Shown in pieces: positions 1 through 8,639 of a stretch of 55,668 nucleotides of DNA; within the stretch, counting starts at the first letter, position 1; the number at the start of each line of letters is the position of its first letter. The notes beneath the pieces are model-generated. The model was given only the letters and a program-made list of their open reading frames with translations. It was not told the origin of the DNA and ran no database searches. Source of the stretch: an uncultured Clostridia bacterium (lineage in GTDB: Bacteria > Bacillota > Clostridia > TANB77 > CAG-465); the NCBI GenBank assembly GCA_947627255.1, contig CANQVI010000005.1, positions 1 to 55,668 on the forward strand, in the 5' to 3' direction. Both the position numbers and the translations under genes were made by a program.

Positions 1-11
1 CCTTTTTTATC

Positions 12-1454
12 TTATTTATTTTTTTCTAATATTCGTGCCATTTGAACACCAGAACATGATGCCATCATAAGCCCTCTAGTCATTCCGCCACCATCTCCGA
101 TTGAGTATAGTCCTTTAACACTAGTCTCAAAATCATTTGTTATTTTAACTTTATTGCTATAAAACTTAATTTCAGGGCCATACAATAGGTTATCTGGTGC
201 AGCAAATCCCTCAATTACTTTATCTACTGATTCTATAAAATCTATAATGTCCTTCATTGTTCTATAAGGCATAGCAAATGTTAAATCTCCTGGCTCAGCG
301 TCCTTTAATGTAGGAACAACAGAATTATTATCTAATTCTTCTTTCCATGTTCTTTTACCTCTTCTAATATCACCAAATCTTTGAACTACTATTTTTCCAG
401 CACCTATTTCATTAAGATTTTTAGCAATATTTCTACCATAATCTATAGGTTTATTGAAAGGACTACTAAAATTATGTGATACTAATATAGCTAAATTAGT
501 ATTTGTACTTTTCTTTTCTTTATATGAATGTCCATTTACAAGTGTTATATTGTTATCATAAACCTCAGTTGAGACAAAGCCACTAGGGTTTTGGCAGAAC
601 GTTCTTACTTTATCTCTAAATGTACCAACTCTACCTACTAATTTTCCCTCATACATATACTTATTTATTTTTTCCATTATTTTATCTGGTAATTCATATC
701 TTATACCTACATCAACTACCCCAGACTCTGTCTTTATATCATGTGCATTACACATATCTACAAGCCAGTTAGCACCTTTTCTACCAACTGCAAGTACAAC
801 TTTATCTGAATAAATTTCTTCATATTCTTCTTTTAAGTCAACGTAGTCTTGTGAACTTTGAACTTTTACACCTTTTATTTCATTGTTTTCAACAATTAAG
901 TCTTTTACTACTGTTTCAAACATAATATCTATTCCGTTTTCAAGCAAATATTTTTGTATTTTATAATATAGCTCATGACTTTTTTCTGTTCCTAAATGTC
1001 TTATTGGTATATCTATAAGAGTTAAGTTTTCTTTTTTAGCCTTCTTTGAAATTTTTTCTACTTCATCTTTATACTCTGTTCCCTCTAAATGTTTATCTGC
1101 TCCAAATTTCAAATATATCTGGTCTGTATAATCTATTAACTTTTTTGTATTATCAACACCTATATATTCGTGTAATATTCCACCAACATGTAAATCATCG
1201 TCTGATTTATTATATAATGATAATTTACCATCAGAAAAAGCACCAGCTCCAGAGAAACCACAAGTTATGTTGCACATAGGTTTACAATGCACACATTTTC
1301 CAGCTTTTTCTATAGGGCATACTCTTTTATCCACACTTTTTCCTTGCTCAATAAGTAATACTTTCTTTTTACTATTCATAGCTACAATTTCATATGCTAG
1401 AAATACAGCACTAGGTCCAGCCCCAACTACAATTACATCATAATTTTTATTCAT
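12..1454 (-). CDS. FAD-dependent dehydrogenase-like flavoprotein (COG2509 type)
   Basis: This encodes a 480-residue soluble flavoprotein. The N-terminus has the Rossmann dinucleotide-binding motif VVGAGPSAVFLA, and LYSIGDGGGMTRGLMMAS near the C-terminus is the second FAD contact. Residues about 45-65 are cysteine-rich (CVHCKPMCNITCG) and lead into GFSGAGAFSDGKL, the arrangement I know from the uncharacterised NAD(FAD)-utilising dehydrogenase family; an iron-sulfur or redox disulfide role for these cysteines is inference. I chose the second in-frame ATG: GGAGG at 1465-1469 abuts the first ATG (1463) but sits nine to ten bases before the ATG at 1454. It is transcribed alone, leftwards. The physiological substrate is not known. 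Confidence 0.85.
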   Translation of the reverse strand: MNKNYDVIVVGAGPSAVFLAYEIVAMNSKKKVLLIEQGKSVDKRVCPIEKAGKCVHCKPMCNITCGFSGAGAFSDGKLSLYNKSDDDLHVGGILHEYIGVDNTKKLIDYTDQIYLKFGADKHLEGTEYKDEVEKISKKAKKENLTLIDIPIRHLGTEKSHELYYKIQKYLLENGIDIMFETVVKDLIVENNEIKGVKVQSSQDYVDLKEEYEEIYSDKVVLAVGRKGANWLVDMCNAHDIKTESGVVDVGIRYELPDKIMEKINKYMYEGKLVGRVGTFRDKVRTFCQNPSGFVSTEVYDNNITLVNGHSYKEKKSTNTNLAILVSHNFSSPFNKPIDYGRNIAKNLNEIGAGKIVVQRFGDIRRGKRTWKEELDNNSVVPTLKDAEPGDLTFAMPYRTMKDIIDFIESVDKVIEGFAAPDNLLYGPEIKFYSNKVKITNDFETSVKGLYSIGDGGGMTRGLMMASCSGVQMARILEKNK

Positions 1455-1544
1455 AACTATCATTCCTCCATTAACAAATGTACTATATCATAAATTAATG
1501 CCAAAATCAAGAATATTATAATCACATCTTTTTTAAAGCATTAA

Positions 1545-1572
1545 AATAGATAAGAGTCGCCCCTTATCTATT
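1545..1572 (-). terminator. Intrinsic terminator overlapping the stop of the membrane-anchored protein gene
   Basis: Ten-base arms AATAGATAAG (1545-1554) and CTTATCTATT (1563-1572) form a hairpin with an 8-base loop, followed on the minus strand by a short T run. The upstream arm includes the TAA stop of the gene ending at 1571. Confidence 0.6.
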
Positions 1573-2119
1573 AATCTTTTAATCTATTTTTTGATACAAT
1601 TATATTTAATAATTCATTGTTGTATCTTGAATATACAATACCTAAATATACGTCATTATCTGTATCAGAATATTTTGAAATTTTCCTATAATTATTTTCA
1701 TCTGGTTTGTACATATCTGTTTTATAATTTTCTCCTAAAACATTCCATATTTCATTAACTTTCATAGCTTTAGTTACAGTATCTTCTTGTCCATATAATA
1801 AATCAACTTTTCTATAATTTGCAAAAATATATGTAATGTTTCCTTTAGAGTCTGTTTTAAAACTTAATTCTTCAAAATTATAATCACAATCATCTACAAC
1901 ATTATCTGTCTGAGTATATTTAGAAACATCAATATCACTTATATTCATCCCTATTTTTATTCCATCAACAGAAACATTAGATAAATCTGTCTTTTTTACA
2001 GAGAAATCACTGTCATAAAAATAATATTTTGTTCCCCAAATTGCAATTACAAATAATACTGCTAATACTGCTAGATATATAAGTGCTTTTAAAAGGAAAT
2101 TCATTTTTCTTTTTTTCAT
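1571..2119 (-). CDS. Membrane-anchored hypothetical protein
   Basis: I do not recognise a family. The 182-residue product begins with a basic KKRK stretch and one hydrophobic segment at about residues 7-28 (LLKALIYLAVLAVLFVIAIW), followed by about 150 polar residues, so it is probably anchored by its N-terminus with the rest outside. There is no lipobox cysteine. An upstream in-frame ATG at 2131 lies directly against the AAGGA ribosome site, so the ATG at 2119 is preferred. It stands alone between the pheA operon and the flavoprotein gene and ends in its own terminator hairpin. Confidence 0.65.
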   Translation of the reverse strand: MKKRKMNFLLKALIYLAVLAVLFVIAIWGTKYYFYDSDFSVKKTDLSNVSVDGIKIGMNISDIDVSKYTQTDNVVDDCDYNFEELSFKTDSKGNITYIFANYRKVDLLYGQEDTVTKAMKVNEIWNVLGENYKTDMYKPDENNYRKISKYSDTDNDVYLGIVYSRYNNELLNIIVSKNRLKD

Positions 2120-2151
2120 ATATAATCCCATTCCTTAACACATATCAATAC

Positions 2152-2172
2152 ACAATGATTATATATCATTGT
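2152..2172. repeat. Short inverted repeat between pheA and the membrane protein gene
   Basis: Arms ACAATGAT (2152-2159) and ATCATTGT (2165-2172) are perfect complements around a TATAT centre. There is no T run on either strand, so this is not a standard terminator; it may be a protein-binding site upstream of the gene starting at 2119. Confidence 0.4.
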
Positions 2173-2212
2173 ATTTATATTAGCAATACATTTTAATTAT
2201 TTTAACACAAAT

Positions 2213-3007
2213 TTAATATGAACCTATTATCCTAAATTCATTACATAGTTCTTTTATCATTTTAAATGTTCTATCTATCCTTGCTTCTTTTTCGTCGCCT
2301 TCTACATCTACAAAAAATCTGTATTCGCCAAGTTTAGTTTTTGCAGGTCTAGATTCTATTTTAGTAAGGTTAATTTCAGACATTGAAAATAGTCCTAAAA
2401 TTTTATATAATGCACCAGGTTCATCTTTTGTAGAAAATACAATTGAAGTTTTATATGTTTTTCTTTCATTTCTTTTTTTGGATAAAACTATAAATTTAGT
2501 TTGATTAAATGATATATCTTGTATTTTATCATCTACCACTTCTAGTCCATATATATCTTTACAAGACATATTACATATACAGGCTGTATTACTTTCATTT
2601 GACGCTAAAAGAGCCGCATATGATGTACTAGAGACAGGTACTTTTTCAACATCTGAATATTTATCTGCTAAATATTTTTTGCATTGTGAAAGTGCCTGTG
2701 GATGAGAATATATTTTTGCAATTTGTGAATCTTTTTTCTTTGACATTAAAATATGATTAATATCTATTATTAGCTCATCAATTATATATATATCTTGATA
2801 TTCTAAAATTGCATCCATAGTATCTAAAACACTTCCATAGATTGCATTTTCCAGTGGTACAATACATCTTTCTACATTATCTTTTTCTAAATTTTCTATT
2901 ACTTTTGAAATTGTACTAAATTCTACTATTTCCTCATTTTCATTTTTATATTTTAAAGCTGCTTCATATGAATATGAACCTTTTGGTCCTAAAAAACCTA
3001 TACTCAT
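2213..3007 (-). CDS. pheA: Prephenate dehydratase
   Basis: Prephenate dehydratase converts prephenate to phenylpyruvate in phenylalanine synthesis. The 264-residue length is that of the monofunctional enzyme without chorismate mutase. The catalytic domain opens with IGFLGPKGSYSYEAA and carries NQTKFIVL, matching the T-R/K-F signature of the active site. Residues from about 185 form an ACT domain with EPGALYKIL and ESRP, the region that binds phenylalanine for feedback inhibition. The start codon overlaps the stop of the aminotransferase gene by one base (TAATG), so the two are translationally coupled. The preceding enzyme can plausibly transaminate the phenylpyruvate product. Confidence 0.93.
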   Translation of the reverse strand: MSIGFLGPKGSYSYEAALKYKNENEEIVEFSTISKVIENLEKDNVERCIVPLENAIYGSVLDTMDAILEYQDIYIIDELIIDINHILMSKKKDSQIAKIYSHPQALSQCKKYLADKYSDVEKVPVSSTSYAALLASNESNTACICNMSCKDIYGLEVVDDKIQDISFNQTKFIVLSKKRNERKTYKTSIVFSTKDEPGALYKILGLFSMSEINLTKIESRPAKTKLGEYRFFVDVEGDEKEARIDRTFKMIKELCNEFRIIGSY

Positions 3008-4083
3008 TATTTTATCACCTCACATAATGCCTTAATAAAGCCTTGCATATCTTCAAGTGTAGAAATACTAACTCTAATCCAATTGTCCATAAGTGGAAAT
3101 CCTGCTCTTACAATATATCCCCTCTTTAAAAGCTCATAAGTTACATCTTCTGCACTTTTTCTAACATTAATCATTATAAAATTAGCTTGTGTTTTTATAT
3201 ATTGTATATTAAGTTTATCTAAACTTTCATACATATAATCTATAGTTTTATGTATCTTTTTAATAGATTGATTCATATATTCTTGATCTTCTAATGCTAT
3301 AATAGCTGCCTTTTGTGCTATTGTAGATACATTAAAAGGTACTCTTACCTTTTCTAAATTAGAAATTACATTTTCATTTGCAACTATATATCCAATTCTA
3401 AGTGAGGCAAGGCCATATGCTTTTGAAAATGTTCTTAATACACATATATTATCATAATCTTTAATATAATCTATTGCACTTACATAATTTTCATCTCTTA
3501 CAAACTCATAGTATGCTTCATCTACTACAACTAAAATATCCTTTGGCACTTTTTCCATAACCATATTCAATTCTTCTTTTGATAATATTGTACCTAAAGG
3601 ATTATTAGGGTTTGTAAGAAAAATAATTTTTGTTTTTTCATCTATAAGTTCAATTATACTATTTATATCAAAAGAAAAATCCGAGTTATATTTTATAGTC
3701 TTTATTTGAGCATTTTGTATCATAGCCTCAGAAAAATAACTAGAAAAGGATGGTAGCTCAGAAATTACATTGTCATTTGGGTCTAAGAAAACTCTTGCTA
3801 ACATCTGTATTATCTCTACTGAGCCATTACCAAATAGTAAATTAGATTTATTTACTCCTAGTTTAGCACTTAATTTTTCTCTTAATTTTGTATCATAATT
3901 ATCTGGATATATATTATAATTTATATTGTCATATAAATTGCAAATTTTAGGTGTAGGACCATAAGGATTTTCATTTGATGCTATTTTTATAACATTTTTT
4001 ATATTAAATTCTTTCTTTATTTCTTCCTCACTTTTTCCAGGAACATATGGTAAAACACTATCTAAACATTTTCTTATTTTCAT
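3007..4083 (-). CDS. hisC: Histidinol-phosphate / aromatic aminotransferase family (class I/II PLP)
   Basis: A 358-residue pyridoxal-phosphate aminotransferase of the HisC family. FSKAYGLASLRIGY contains the lysine that binds PLP, NPNNPLGT and VVDEAYYEF are the other cofactor-contact motifs, and ASNENPYGP is the N-terminal substrate loop. No other his gene is in the window, whereas pheA follows by TAATG overlap, so I infer it acts as an aromatic transaminase (phenylpyruvate to phenylalanine) in place of, or besides, histidine synthesis. HisC-family enzymes are known to do both. Its ribosome site GAGGAGGA lies within the end of the upstream CYTH gene, so the three genes form one operon. Confidence 0.85.
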   Translation of the reverse strand: MKIRKCLDSVLPYVPGKSEEEIKKEFNIKNVIKIASNENPYGPTPKICNLYDNINYNIYPDNYDTKLREKLSAKLGVNKSNLLFGNGSVEIIQMLARVFLDPNDNVISELPSFSSYFSEAMIQNAQIKTIKYNSDFSFDINSIIELIDEKTKIIFLTNPNNPLGTILSKEELNMVMEKVPKDILVVVDEAYYEFVRDENYVSAIDYIKDYDNICVLRTFSKAYGLASLRIGYIVANENVISNLEKVRVPFNVSTIAQKAAIIALEDQEYMNQSIKKIHKTIDYMYESLDKLNIQYIKTQANFIMINVRKSAEDVTYELLKRGYIVRAGFPLMDNWIRVSISTLEDMQGFIKALCEVIK

Positions 4084-4628
4084 TATTCCTCCTCAAATTT
4101 TAATATCTGTATTTTTGAAATATCTATATTATATATTTTTTCATATACACTTTGTACATCTAATGCAGTAACCTTTTTATCTTTAAGATTTAATTTATCT
4201 ATCATTAGTTCTACACTTTTCTCATCTTTTCCTTCTATTTCTACATAAGTAGGAATTAAAGGCCATGTATCTATGTCTATTTCAACATCATCTAACATAT
4301 ATCTTATTCTTTTATTTTCTTGATATCCTTTGCTTTTTAATCCAGCAAGTTCTAATAATTCATTTGTCTTTTCAAATTCATCAACTTTGACCTCTAGCTC
4401 TTTGGTACCATCTATATTACTACTTTCTACACTTTTGTATGTTAAAGTAGTTTCACATCCATTAGTTCTAAGTCTAATCCATTTTCCATCATATTTAGGA
4501 ATTGTATTATATACATATCTTTTTTGAAAATACTCTCCTACAAATTTTGCATTAAGCTCTTTTAGCCTATTTATAACATCATCTTTATCTATTTCTAAAA
4601 TTCTTACTTCATACTCTGTATTTACCAT
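4083..4628 (-). CDS. CYTH-domain protein (class IV adenylate cyclase / triphosphatase fold)
   Basis: The 181-residue product spans a whole CYTH triphosphate tunnel domain. It opens with EYEVRI, a form of the ExExK motif with arginine in place of lysine, followed by alternating charged strands such as KWIRLRTNG, TTLTYK, ELEVKV, RIRYML and VEIDIDTWP, which line the phosphate and metal tunnel in this family. CYTH members include CyaB-type cyclases, thiamine triphosphatases and tripolyphosphatases; the sequence does not tell which activity this one has. It is first in a three-gene operon and overlaps the aminotransferase by one base. The GAGGTGG ribosome site supports the start. Presence with aromatic amino acid genes has no obvious functional reason. 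Confidence 0.8.
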   Translation of the reverse strand: MVNTEYEVRILEIDKDDVINRLKELNAKFVGEYFQKRYVYNTIPKYDGKWIRLRTNGCETTLTYKSVESSNIDGTKELEVKVDEFEKTNELLELAGLKSKGYQENKRIRYMLDDVEIDIDTWPLIPTYVEIEGKDEKSVELMIDKLNLKDKKVTALDVQSVYEKIYNIDISKIQILKFEEE

Positions 4629-4699
4629 TATTCCACCTCAAAATTAAAATTATAATATCATAAATATTAATAATATACAACATTTGACCGCTTATTCGA

Positions 4700-4728
4700 T
4701 TGACTTTACTTCATCTTTAAAATATAAT
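4700..4728 (+). promoter_or_regulatory. Sigma-A promoter of the acyl-CoA synthetase-like gene
   Basis: TTGACT (4700-4705), a 17-base spacer and TATAAT (4723-4728) stand 29 bases before the start codon at 4758, with GAGGTGA as ribosome site. The opposite strand carries another TATAAT shortly before the CYTH gene, so the 4629-4757 gap serves divergent transcripts. Confidence 0.75.
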
Positions 4729-4757
4729 TATCTCGAAAGATTTAATGAGGTGATTGA

Positions 4758-6497
4758 ATGAAAAACGATATTATAGTGTATAAAGACGCTAAAAAACTTT
4801 CTTCTTTTAGGGAACTTGTTGAAGATAGTGCTAAAAAATTTCCAGACAAAAACGCTTTTATTATAAAAGAAAAAATTGAAAAAAATCCTACATATAAATA
4901 TATTAATTATTTAGATTTAAAAAATGATGTAGATTCTTTTGGCCAAGGATTAATAAATATGGGGCTTCAACATAAAAGAATAGCTATAATAGGAAAAAAC
5001 TCTTATGAATGGGCTCTTACATATTTAACTGTTCTTTCTTCTGTTGGTATTTCTGTACCACTGGATAAAGGACTTAAACCAGATGAAATTGAGTCATTAC
5101 TTGAAAGAAGTAAAGCTGACTGCATTGTTTTTGATAGTAACTATATTGATATTATTGAAAATATAAAGCAAAAAGGTACCACTTCTCTTACAAATTTTAT
5201 TTGTATGCATGAAAATGACAAAGGCTATACTACTATAGAAAATGTAAAAGAAATTGGCAAAAAAGATTTAGATGAAGGAAAAAAAGACGTATACGAATAT
5301 AATGCAAGCACTAAAAAATTAGGAATTATATTATTTACTTCTGGAACTACTTCACTTGCTAAAGCTGTTATGCTAACTCAAGACAATATATTGTCTAATA
5401 TATATTCATTAGATTGTATGGTAAAATTTTTTGATACAGATGTATCTCTTGCATTTTTACCATTCCATCATACTTTTGGCTCTACAGCATTGTTATTATT
5501 TTTACACAATGGAGTATGTACAACTTTCTGTGATGGCTTAAAATATATTCAAAAGAACTTAGTAGAATATAAAGTATCAGTATTTGTTTGTGTTCCTTTA
5601 ATACTAGAATCTATGTATAAAAAAATAATGGATGAAGTAAAAAAACAAAACAAAGAAAAAACAGTAGAATTTGGAAAGAAAATATCTAACTTTCTTCTTA
5701 AATTCAATATCGATATTCGTAGAAAACTATTTAAAGAAATTATAGATAAGTTAGGAGGCCATATAAGACTTGCAGTTAGTGGTGCAGCTGCTTTAGATAA
5801 AGATGTTGCTAATGGCTTTAGAGAACTTGGAATAATAACTATACAAGGATATGGTTTAACTGAGACTTCTCCTGTTATAGCTGCCGAAAATGTAACACAT
5901 ATTGCTCCTGGTACAGTAGGTGTTCCTTTACACGATATTGAAGTAGAAATAGATAATCCTGATGAAAAAGGTATTGGAGAAATAAAAGTCAAGGGACCAA
6001 ATGTTATGCTTGGATATTATGAAAATCCTGAAGCTACTAATGAAGTATTAAAAGATGGATGGTTCTATACTGGTGATTTAGGATATTTCAACGAAAATAA
6101 TGACTTAGTATTAAATGGTAGAAAAAAGACTATGATTGTACTTAAGAATGGTAAAAAAATCTTCCCGGAAGAATTAGAAATATTAATAAATGCTCTACCT
6201 TATGTTGCTGAATCAATGGTATTTGGATATCCTAAAGATGATGATTTAGTAGTATCTGTAGAAATACAATATAATGAAGATTATGTAAAAAATAATATGA
6301 ATAACATTTCTTATGATGAACTGTATAAAATAGTATGGAATGATATTAAAGAAATAAATAAAACTCTTCCTACTTATAAATATATGAAAAAGTTATTCTT
6401 AACTGATGAAGAAATGATAAAAACTACTACTGCTAAAGTAAAAAGATTTAAAGAAATAGAAAAAATACTTGAAAAAGAAAAAGAACAAAAACAATAA
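4758..6497 (+). CDS. AMP-forming acyl-CoA synthetase family protein
   Basis: A 579-residue member of the ANL adenylating superfamily, which joins a carboxylate to AMP and then to CoA. LFTSGTTSLAKAVMLT is the ATP-binding P-loop (A3), GYGLTETSPVI is the A5 motif, DGWFYTGDLGYF is A7 and GRKKTMIVLKNGKKIFPEE covers the hinge and A10-side contact. TTAKVKRFKE near the end supplies the conserved C-terminal catalytic lysine. Length and the QGYGLTETSP form fit long-chain fatty-acid CoA ligases, but the acyl substrate cannot be read from sequence. The gene is alone on the plus strand with its own promoter and a terminator shared with the convergent gene. Confidence 0.85.
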   Translation: MKNDIIVYKDAKKLSSFRELVEDSAKKFPDKNAFIIKEKIEKNPTYKYINYLDLKNDVDSFGQGLINMGLQHKRIAIIGKNSYEWALTYLTVLSSVGISVPLDKGLKPDEIESLLERSKADCIVFDSNYIDIIENIKQKGTTSLTNFICMHENDKGYTTIENVKEIGKKDLDEGKKDVYEYNASTKKLGIILFTSGTTSLAKAVMLTQDNILSNIYSLDCMVKFFDTDVSLAFLPFHHTFGSTALLLFLHNGVCTTFCDGLKYIQKNLVEYKVSVFVCVPLILESMYKKIMDEVKKQNKEKTVEFGKKISNFLLKFNIDIRRKLFKEIIDKLGGHIRLAVSGAAALDKDVANGFRELGIITIQGYGLTETSPVIAAENVTHIAPGTVGVPLHDIEVEIDNPDEKGIGEIKVKGPNVMLGYYENPEATNEVLKDGWFYTGDLGYFNENNDLVLNGRKKTMIVLKNGKKIFPEELEILINALPYVAESMVFGYPKDDDLVVSVEIQYNEDYVKNNMNNISYDELYKIVWNDIKEINKTLPTYKYMKKLFLTDEEMIKTTTAKVKRFKEIEKILEKEKEQKQ

Positions 6498-6506
6498 AAT
6501 AAAAAG

Positions 6507-6537
6507 AGTAAGATATGTTAAAATATCTTACTTTTTT
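6507..6537. terminator. Bidirectional terminator
   Basis: AGTAAGATAT (6507-6516) pairs with ATATCTTACT (6523-6532), flanked by A5 on the left and T6 on the right, so it works for the convergent genes on both sides. The T run also contains the stop codon of the minus-strand gene. Confidence 0.8.
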
Positions 6538-6910
6538 AGTTATAATATAAAAACTCCTCTAATGAATTAGTCATTAAATCTATATATTCCTCTGTTTCCC
6601 AATTAACTAAATTTATATTAGCTATAATATCGTTATTAAGAATTACTTCTAAATAAAACTTATCATTTACATTATATACATATGTAGTATAATACTCATA
6701 TTCATTTACTTCCATTGGCTTATAATTCTTAAAATATTTTTCAAAAGTTATAGTTTCACCATTTTTTATTTTATTATAAATATCACTAACATAATCCATA
6801 GTTATATTATTTGTTTGATATGCTTTATTTTTTAATGTAAAGATAAGTGTTATTATTACTATTATGATAAATATAAAAAGGATACTTAAAATTATTTTAT
6901 TATTTTTCAT
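6536..6910 (-). CDS. Small membrane-anchored hypothetical protein
   Basis: This 124-residue protein starts with KNNK and one long hydrophobic helix at residues 6-27, then about 95 polar residues rich in Tyr, Asn and Glu. It has no recognised domain and no lipobox. Its start overlaps the stop of the HD-domain gene by four bases (ATGA), so it is the third gene of the operon beginning at 8520. The coupling suggests co-production with the HD enzyme; a functional link is only inference. Confidence 0.7.
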   Translation of the reverse strand: MKNNKIILSILFIFIIIVIITLIFTLKNKAYQTNNITMDYVSDIYNKIKNGETITFEKYFKNYKPMEVNEYEYYTTYVYNVNDKFYLEVILNNDIIANINLVNWETEEYIDLMTNSLEEFLYYN

Positions 6911-7686
6911 TTTTCTAATCTCCTATTTATATAATTATTTACAAAATCATAAATTTCTCTTGCTCTAGGTGTATCTTGCATTTTTTCAAACATCTTTTTT
7001 GTATATTCATTTTCTTTTATTATTTTTAAAGTTGAATCAAAATTAATATCACAGCTTATATATCCTAAAGTTACAATTTGAGATTCTAGTATAGTTTTTA
7101 AATCATATTTATATACTGTTTTATTATTCATTATGCTATTATATACATAGTCTGATATTATAGGCTCATCAGATTTATTTTTATAATATGCTAGTTTTTT
7201 ATTATTTGAATCACTTTCAGCTATTAATTTAAATCCATCTAATTTATCTGCATCTCTTAATAATGCAGAATATAAATACATTTTTCTATCCTCGATTTTA
7301 GGTAAATCTTGCATATTATGCATTAAAATTGAATCAACAATATATGGTCTGGCTTCATAGTCAATTAACTTTATTATTCCTTCATCTTCTAAAACTTTTA
7401 TACTAAGTTTAGCATGATTTTCAGAATATGCATCATTAAAAGTTTCATATTTTTCATATTGATAAAATCTTCCTATATCATGAAATAGCCCTATAAATTC
7501 AACAATAAACATATCTAATTTTAAATTTTCCTCTTTAGCTATTTGTAGAATATTATCTCTTACTCTATATGAATGTAATTTTTTATTTATAAAGTTTATT
7601 TTTCTTTCTTCATCAATATTATCATTATTTAAAAATCTATCAACATATTCATCAAATATCTTTTCAAATTTTTTAAAATCTTTCAT
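6907..7686 (-). CDS. HD-domain phosphohydrolase family protein
   Basis: A 259-residue soluble protein with an HD metal-dependent hydrolase core. The pattern is a first histidine in KLHSYRVRDN (about residue 53), the doublet in GLFHDIGRF (about 88), SENHAKLSI, a further histidine in SILMHNMQD and an aspartate in LLRDADKLDGF, the order expected for HD enzymes that hydrolyse nucleotides or phosphomonoesters. The RDADKLDG stretch resembles dGTPase or YfbR-like relatives, but I cannot assign a substrate. It lies three bases after the TIM-barrel gene and overlaps the following membrane protein. Confidence 0.8.
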   Translation of the reverse strand: MKDFKKFEKIFDEYVDRFLNNDNIDEERKINFINKKLHSYRVRDNILQIAKEENLKLDMFIVEFIGLFHDIGRFYQYEKYETFNDAYSENHAKLSIKVLEDEGIIKLIDYEARPYIVDSILMHNMQDLPKIEDRKMYLYSALLRDADKLDGFKLIAESDSNNKKLAYYKNKSDEPIISDYVYNSIMNNKTVYKYDLKTILESQIVTLGYISCDINFDSTLKIIKENEYTKKMFEKMQDTPRAREIYDFVNNYINRRLEK

Positions 7687-7689
7687 ATT

Positions 7690-8520
7690 TTATCCTCTAT
7701 TTGCTACCTTTTCTAGCATTTCAATTTCATTTATTTGGTCTTCTCTATTATCATAATCGTCTTCTGATACTTCTGTTATATAGTTACAGTCCCCCATATT
7801 ATATTCTTTTAATAAATTATAATCATACTCTAATTCATCTATATTTCTATGTACTCTACCATGAGTTTTTCTTACAACATATCCATCATTATTTGCTGTA
7901 TATGAAAAATGAACTTGATATATGTATTTTTTGCATAAATCAGGATTTAAATATTTTTTAATATAATCTTCTATATTTGATTTATTTATATTATTTTTAC
8001 AATACATATGGCAATTATCAAAACATACTTTAAGGTTAGGATGATTAATATATTCTGCTATTTTAAAGACTGCACATTCAGTCTCATCAAACATATATAA
8101 ATTTTCTAATAAAAATAATACGTTTTTTCGTCCCTCTATTATTTTTAATAATTCTCTTAACTTGTCAAGTGTTAATTCTCTATGTTTTTCAAAGCACCAT
8201 TGAGTATGATACAATAAATTTATTTTAATATTATATTTATCAGATAGCTTTACAATAGTCTTTAGCTGTCTTTCAATAATATGAATATCTTTAAAAACAA
8301 TTAGTTCAAAATCATAATTGCAAAGTGGTGGATGTATTGTAACTTCCTTTAAATCTGGCACTCTTTTCATTAGTTCATTAATTGCACTTTCTATGTCAAA
8401 ATCTGACATAATGCCATTTTCATCAAAAAACTGAATTTCTATTCCTTTATATTTTTCAACATATGGTAGTAATTTGTCTAATCCTTCAAAGTTCTTACTA
8501 GTTTTTGGATATATATTCAT
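7690..8520 (-). CDS. Sugar-phosphate isomerase/epimerase-like TIM barrel protein
   Basis: The 276-residue product resembles xylose-isomerase-like / AP endonuclease IV TIM barrels. Supporting strands include VTIHPPL, NLLYHTQWCF, VLFLLENLYMF with its metal-ligand-type glutamate, KVCFDNCHMYC and IYQVHFSYTA, each carrying a His, Asp or Glu at the position where these enzymes bind divalent metals. The substrate is unknown. The start was moved to the ATG at 8520, because GGGGAG at 8526-8531 lies five bases before it while nothing supports the ATG at 8544. It heads an operon with the HD protein and a small membrane protein. Confidence 0.72.
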   Translation of the reverse strand: MNIYPKTSKNFEGLDKLLPYVEKYKGIEIQFFDENGIMSDFDIESAINELMKRVPDLKEVTIHPPLCNYDFELIVFKDIHIIERQLKTIVKLSDKYNIKINLLYHTQWCFEKHRELTLDKLRELLKIIEGRKNVLFLLENLYMFDETECAVFKIAEYINHPNLKVCFDNCHMYCKNNINKSNIEDYIKKYLNPDLCKKYIYQVHFSYTANNDGYVVRKTHGRVHRNIDELEYDYNLLKEYNMGDCNYITEVSEDDYDNREDQINEIEMLEKVANRG

Positions 8521-8600
8521 TTTTTCTCCCCTTTTCTTTTCCAAGTGTTATTATATATTAAAGTTTTTTTTTATTCAATATTGGTCACTATAATTTCACA

Positions 8601-8635
8601 AATAAAACACCTACTATAAAAGTAAGTGTTTTATT
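8601..8635 (-). terminator. Intrinsic terminator after sseB
   Basis: AATAAAACAC (8601-8610) pairs with GTGTTTTATT (8626-8635); the inner bases extend the stem to about 16 pairs with one mismatch. It lies directly after the SseB stop codon on the minus strand. Confidence 0.7.
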
Positions 8636-8639
8636 ATAT

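Noticed and set aside
5549-5992. 147-codon minus-strand frame inside the acyl-CoA synthetase gene
   Set aside because: It lies fully antisense to conserved ANL motifs and lacks a ribosome site.
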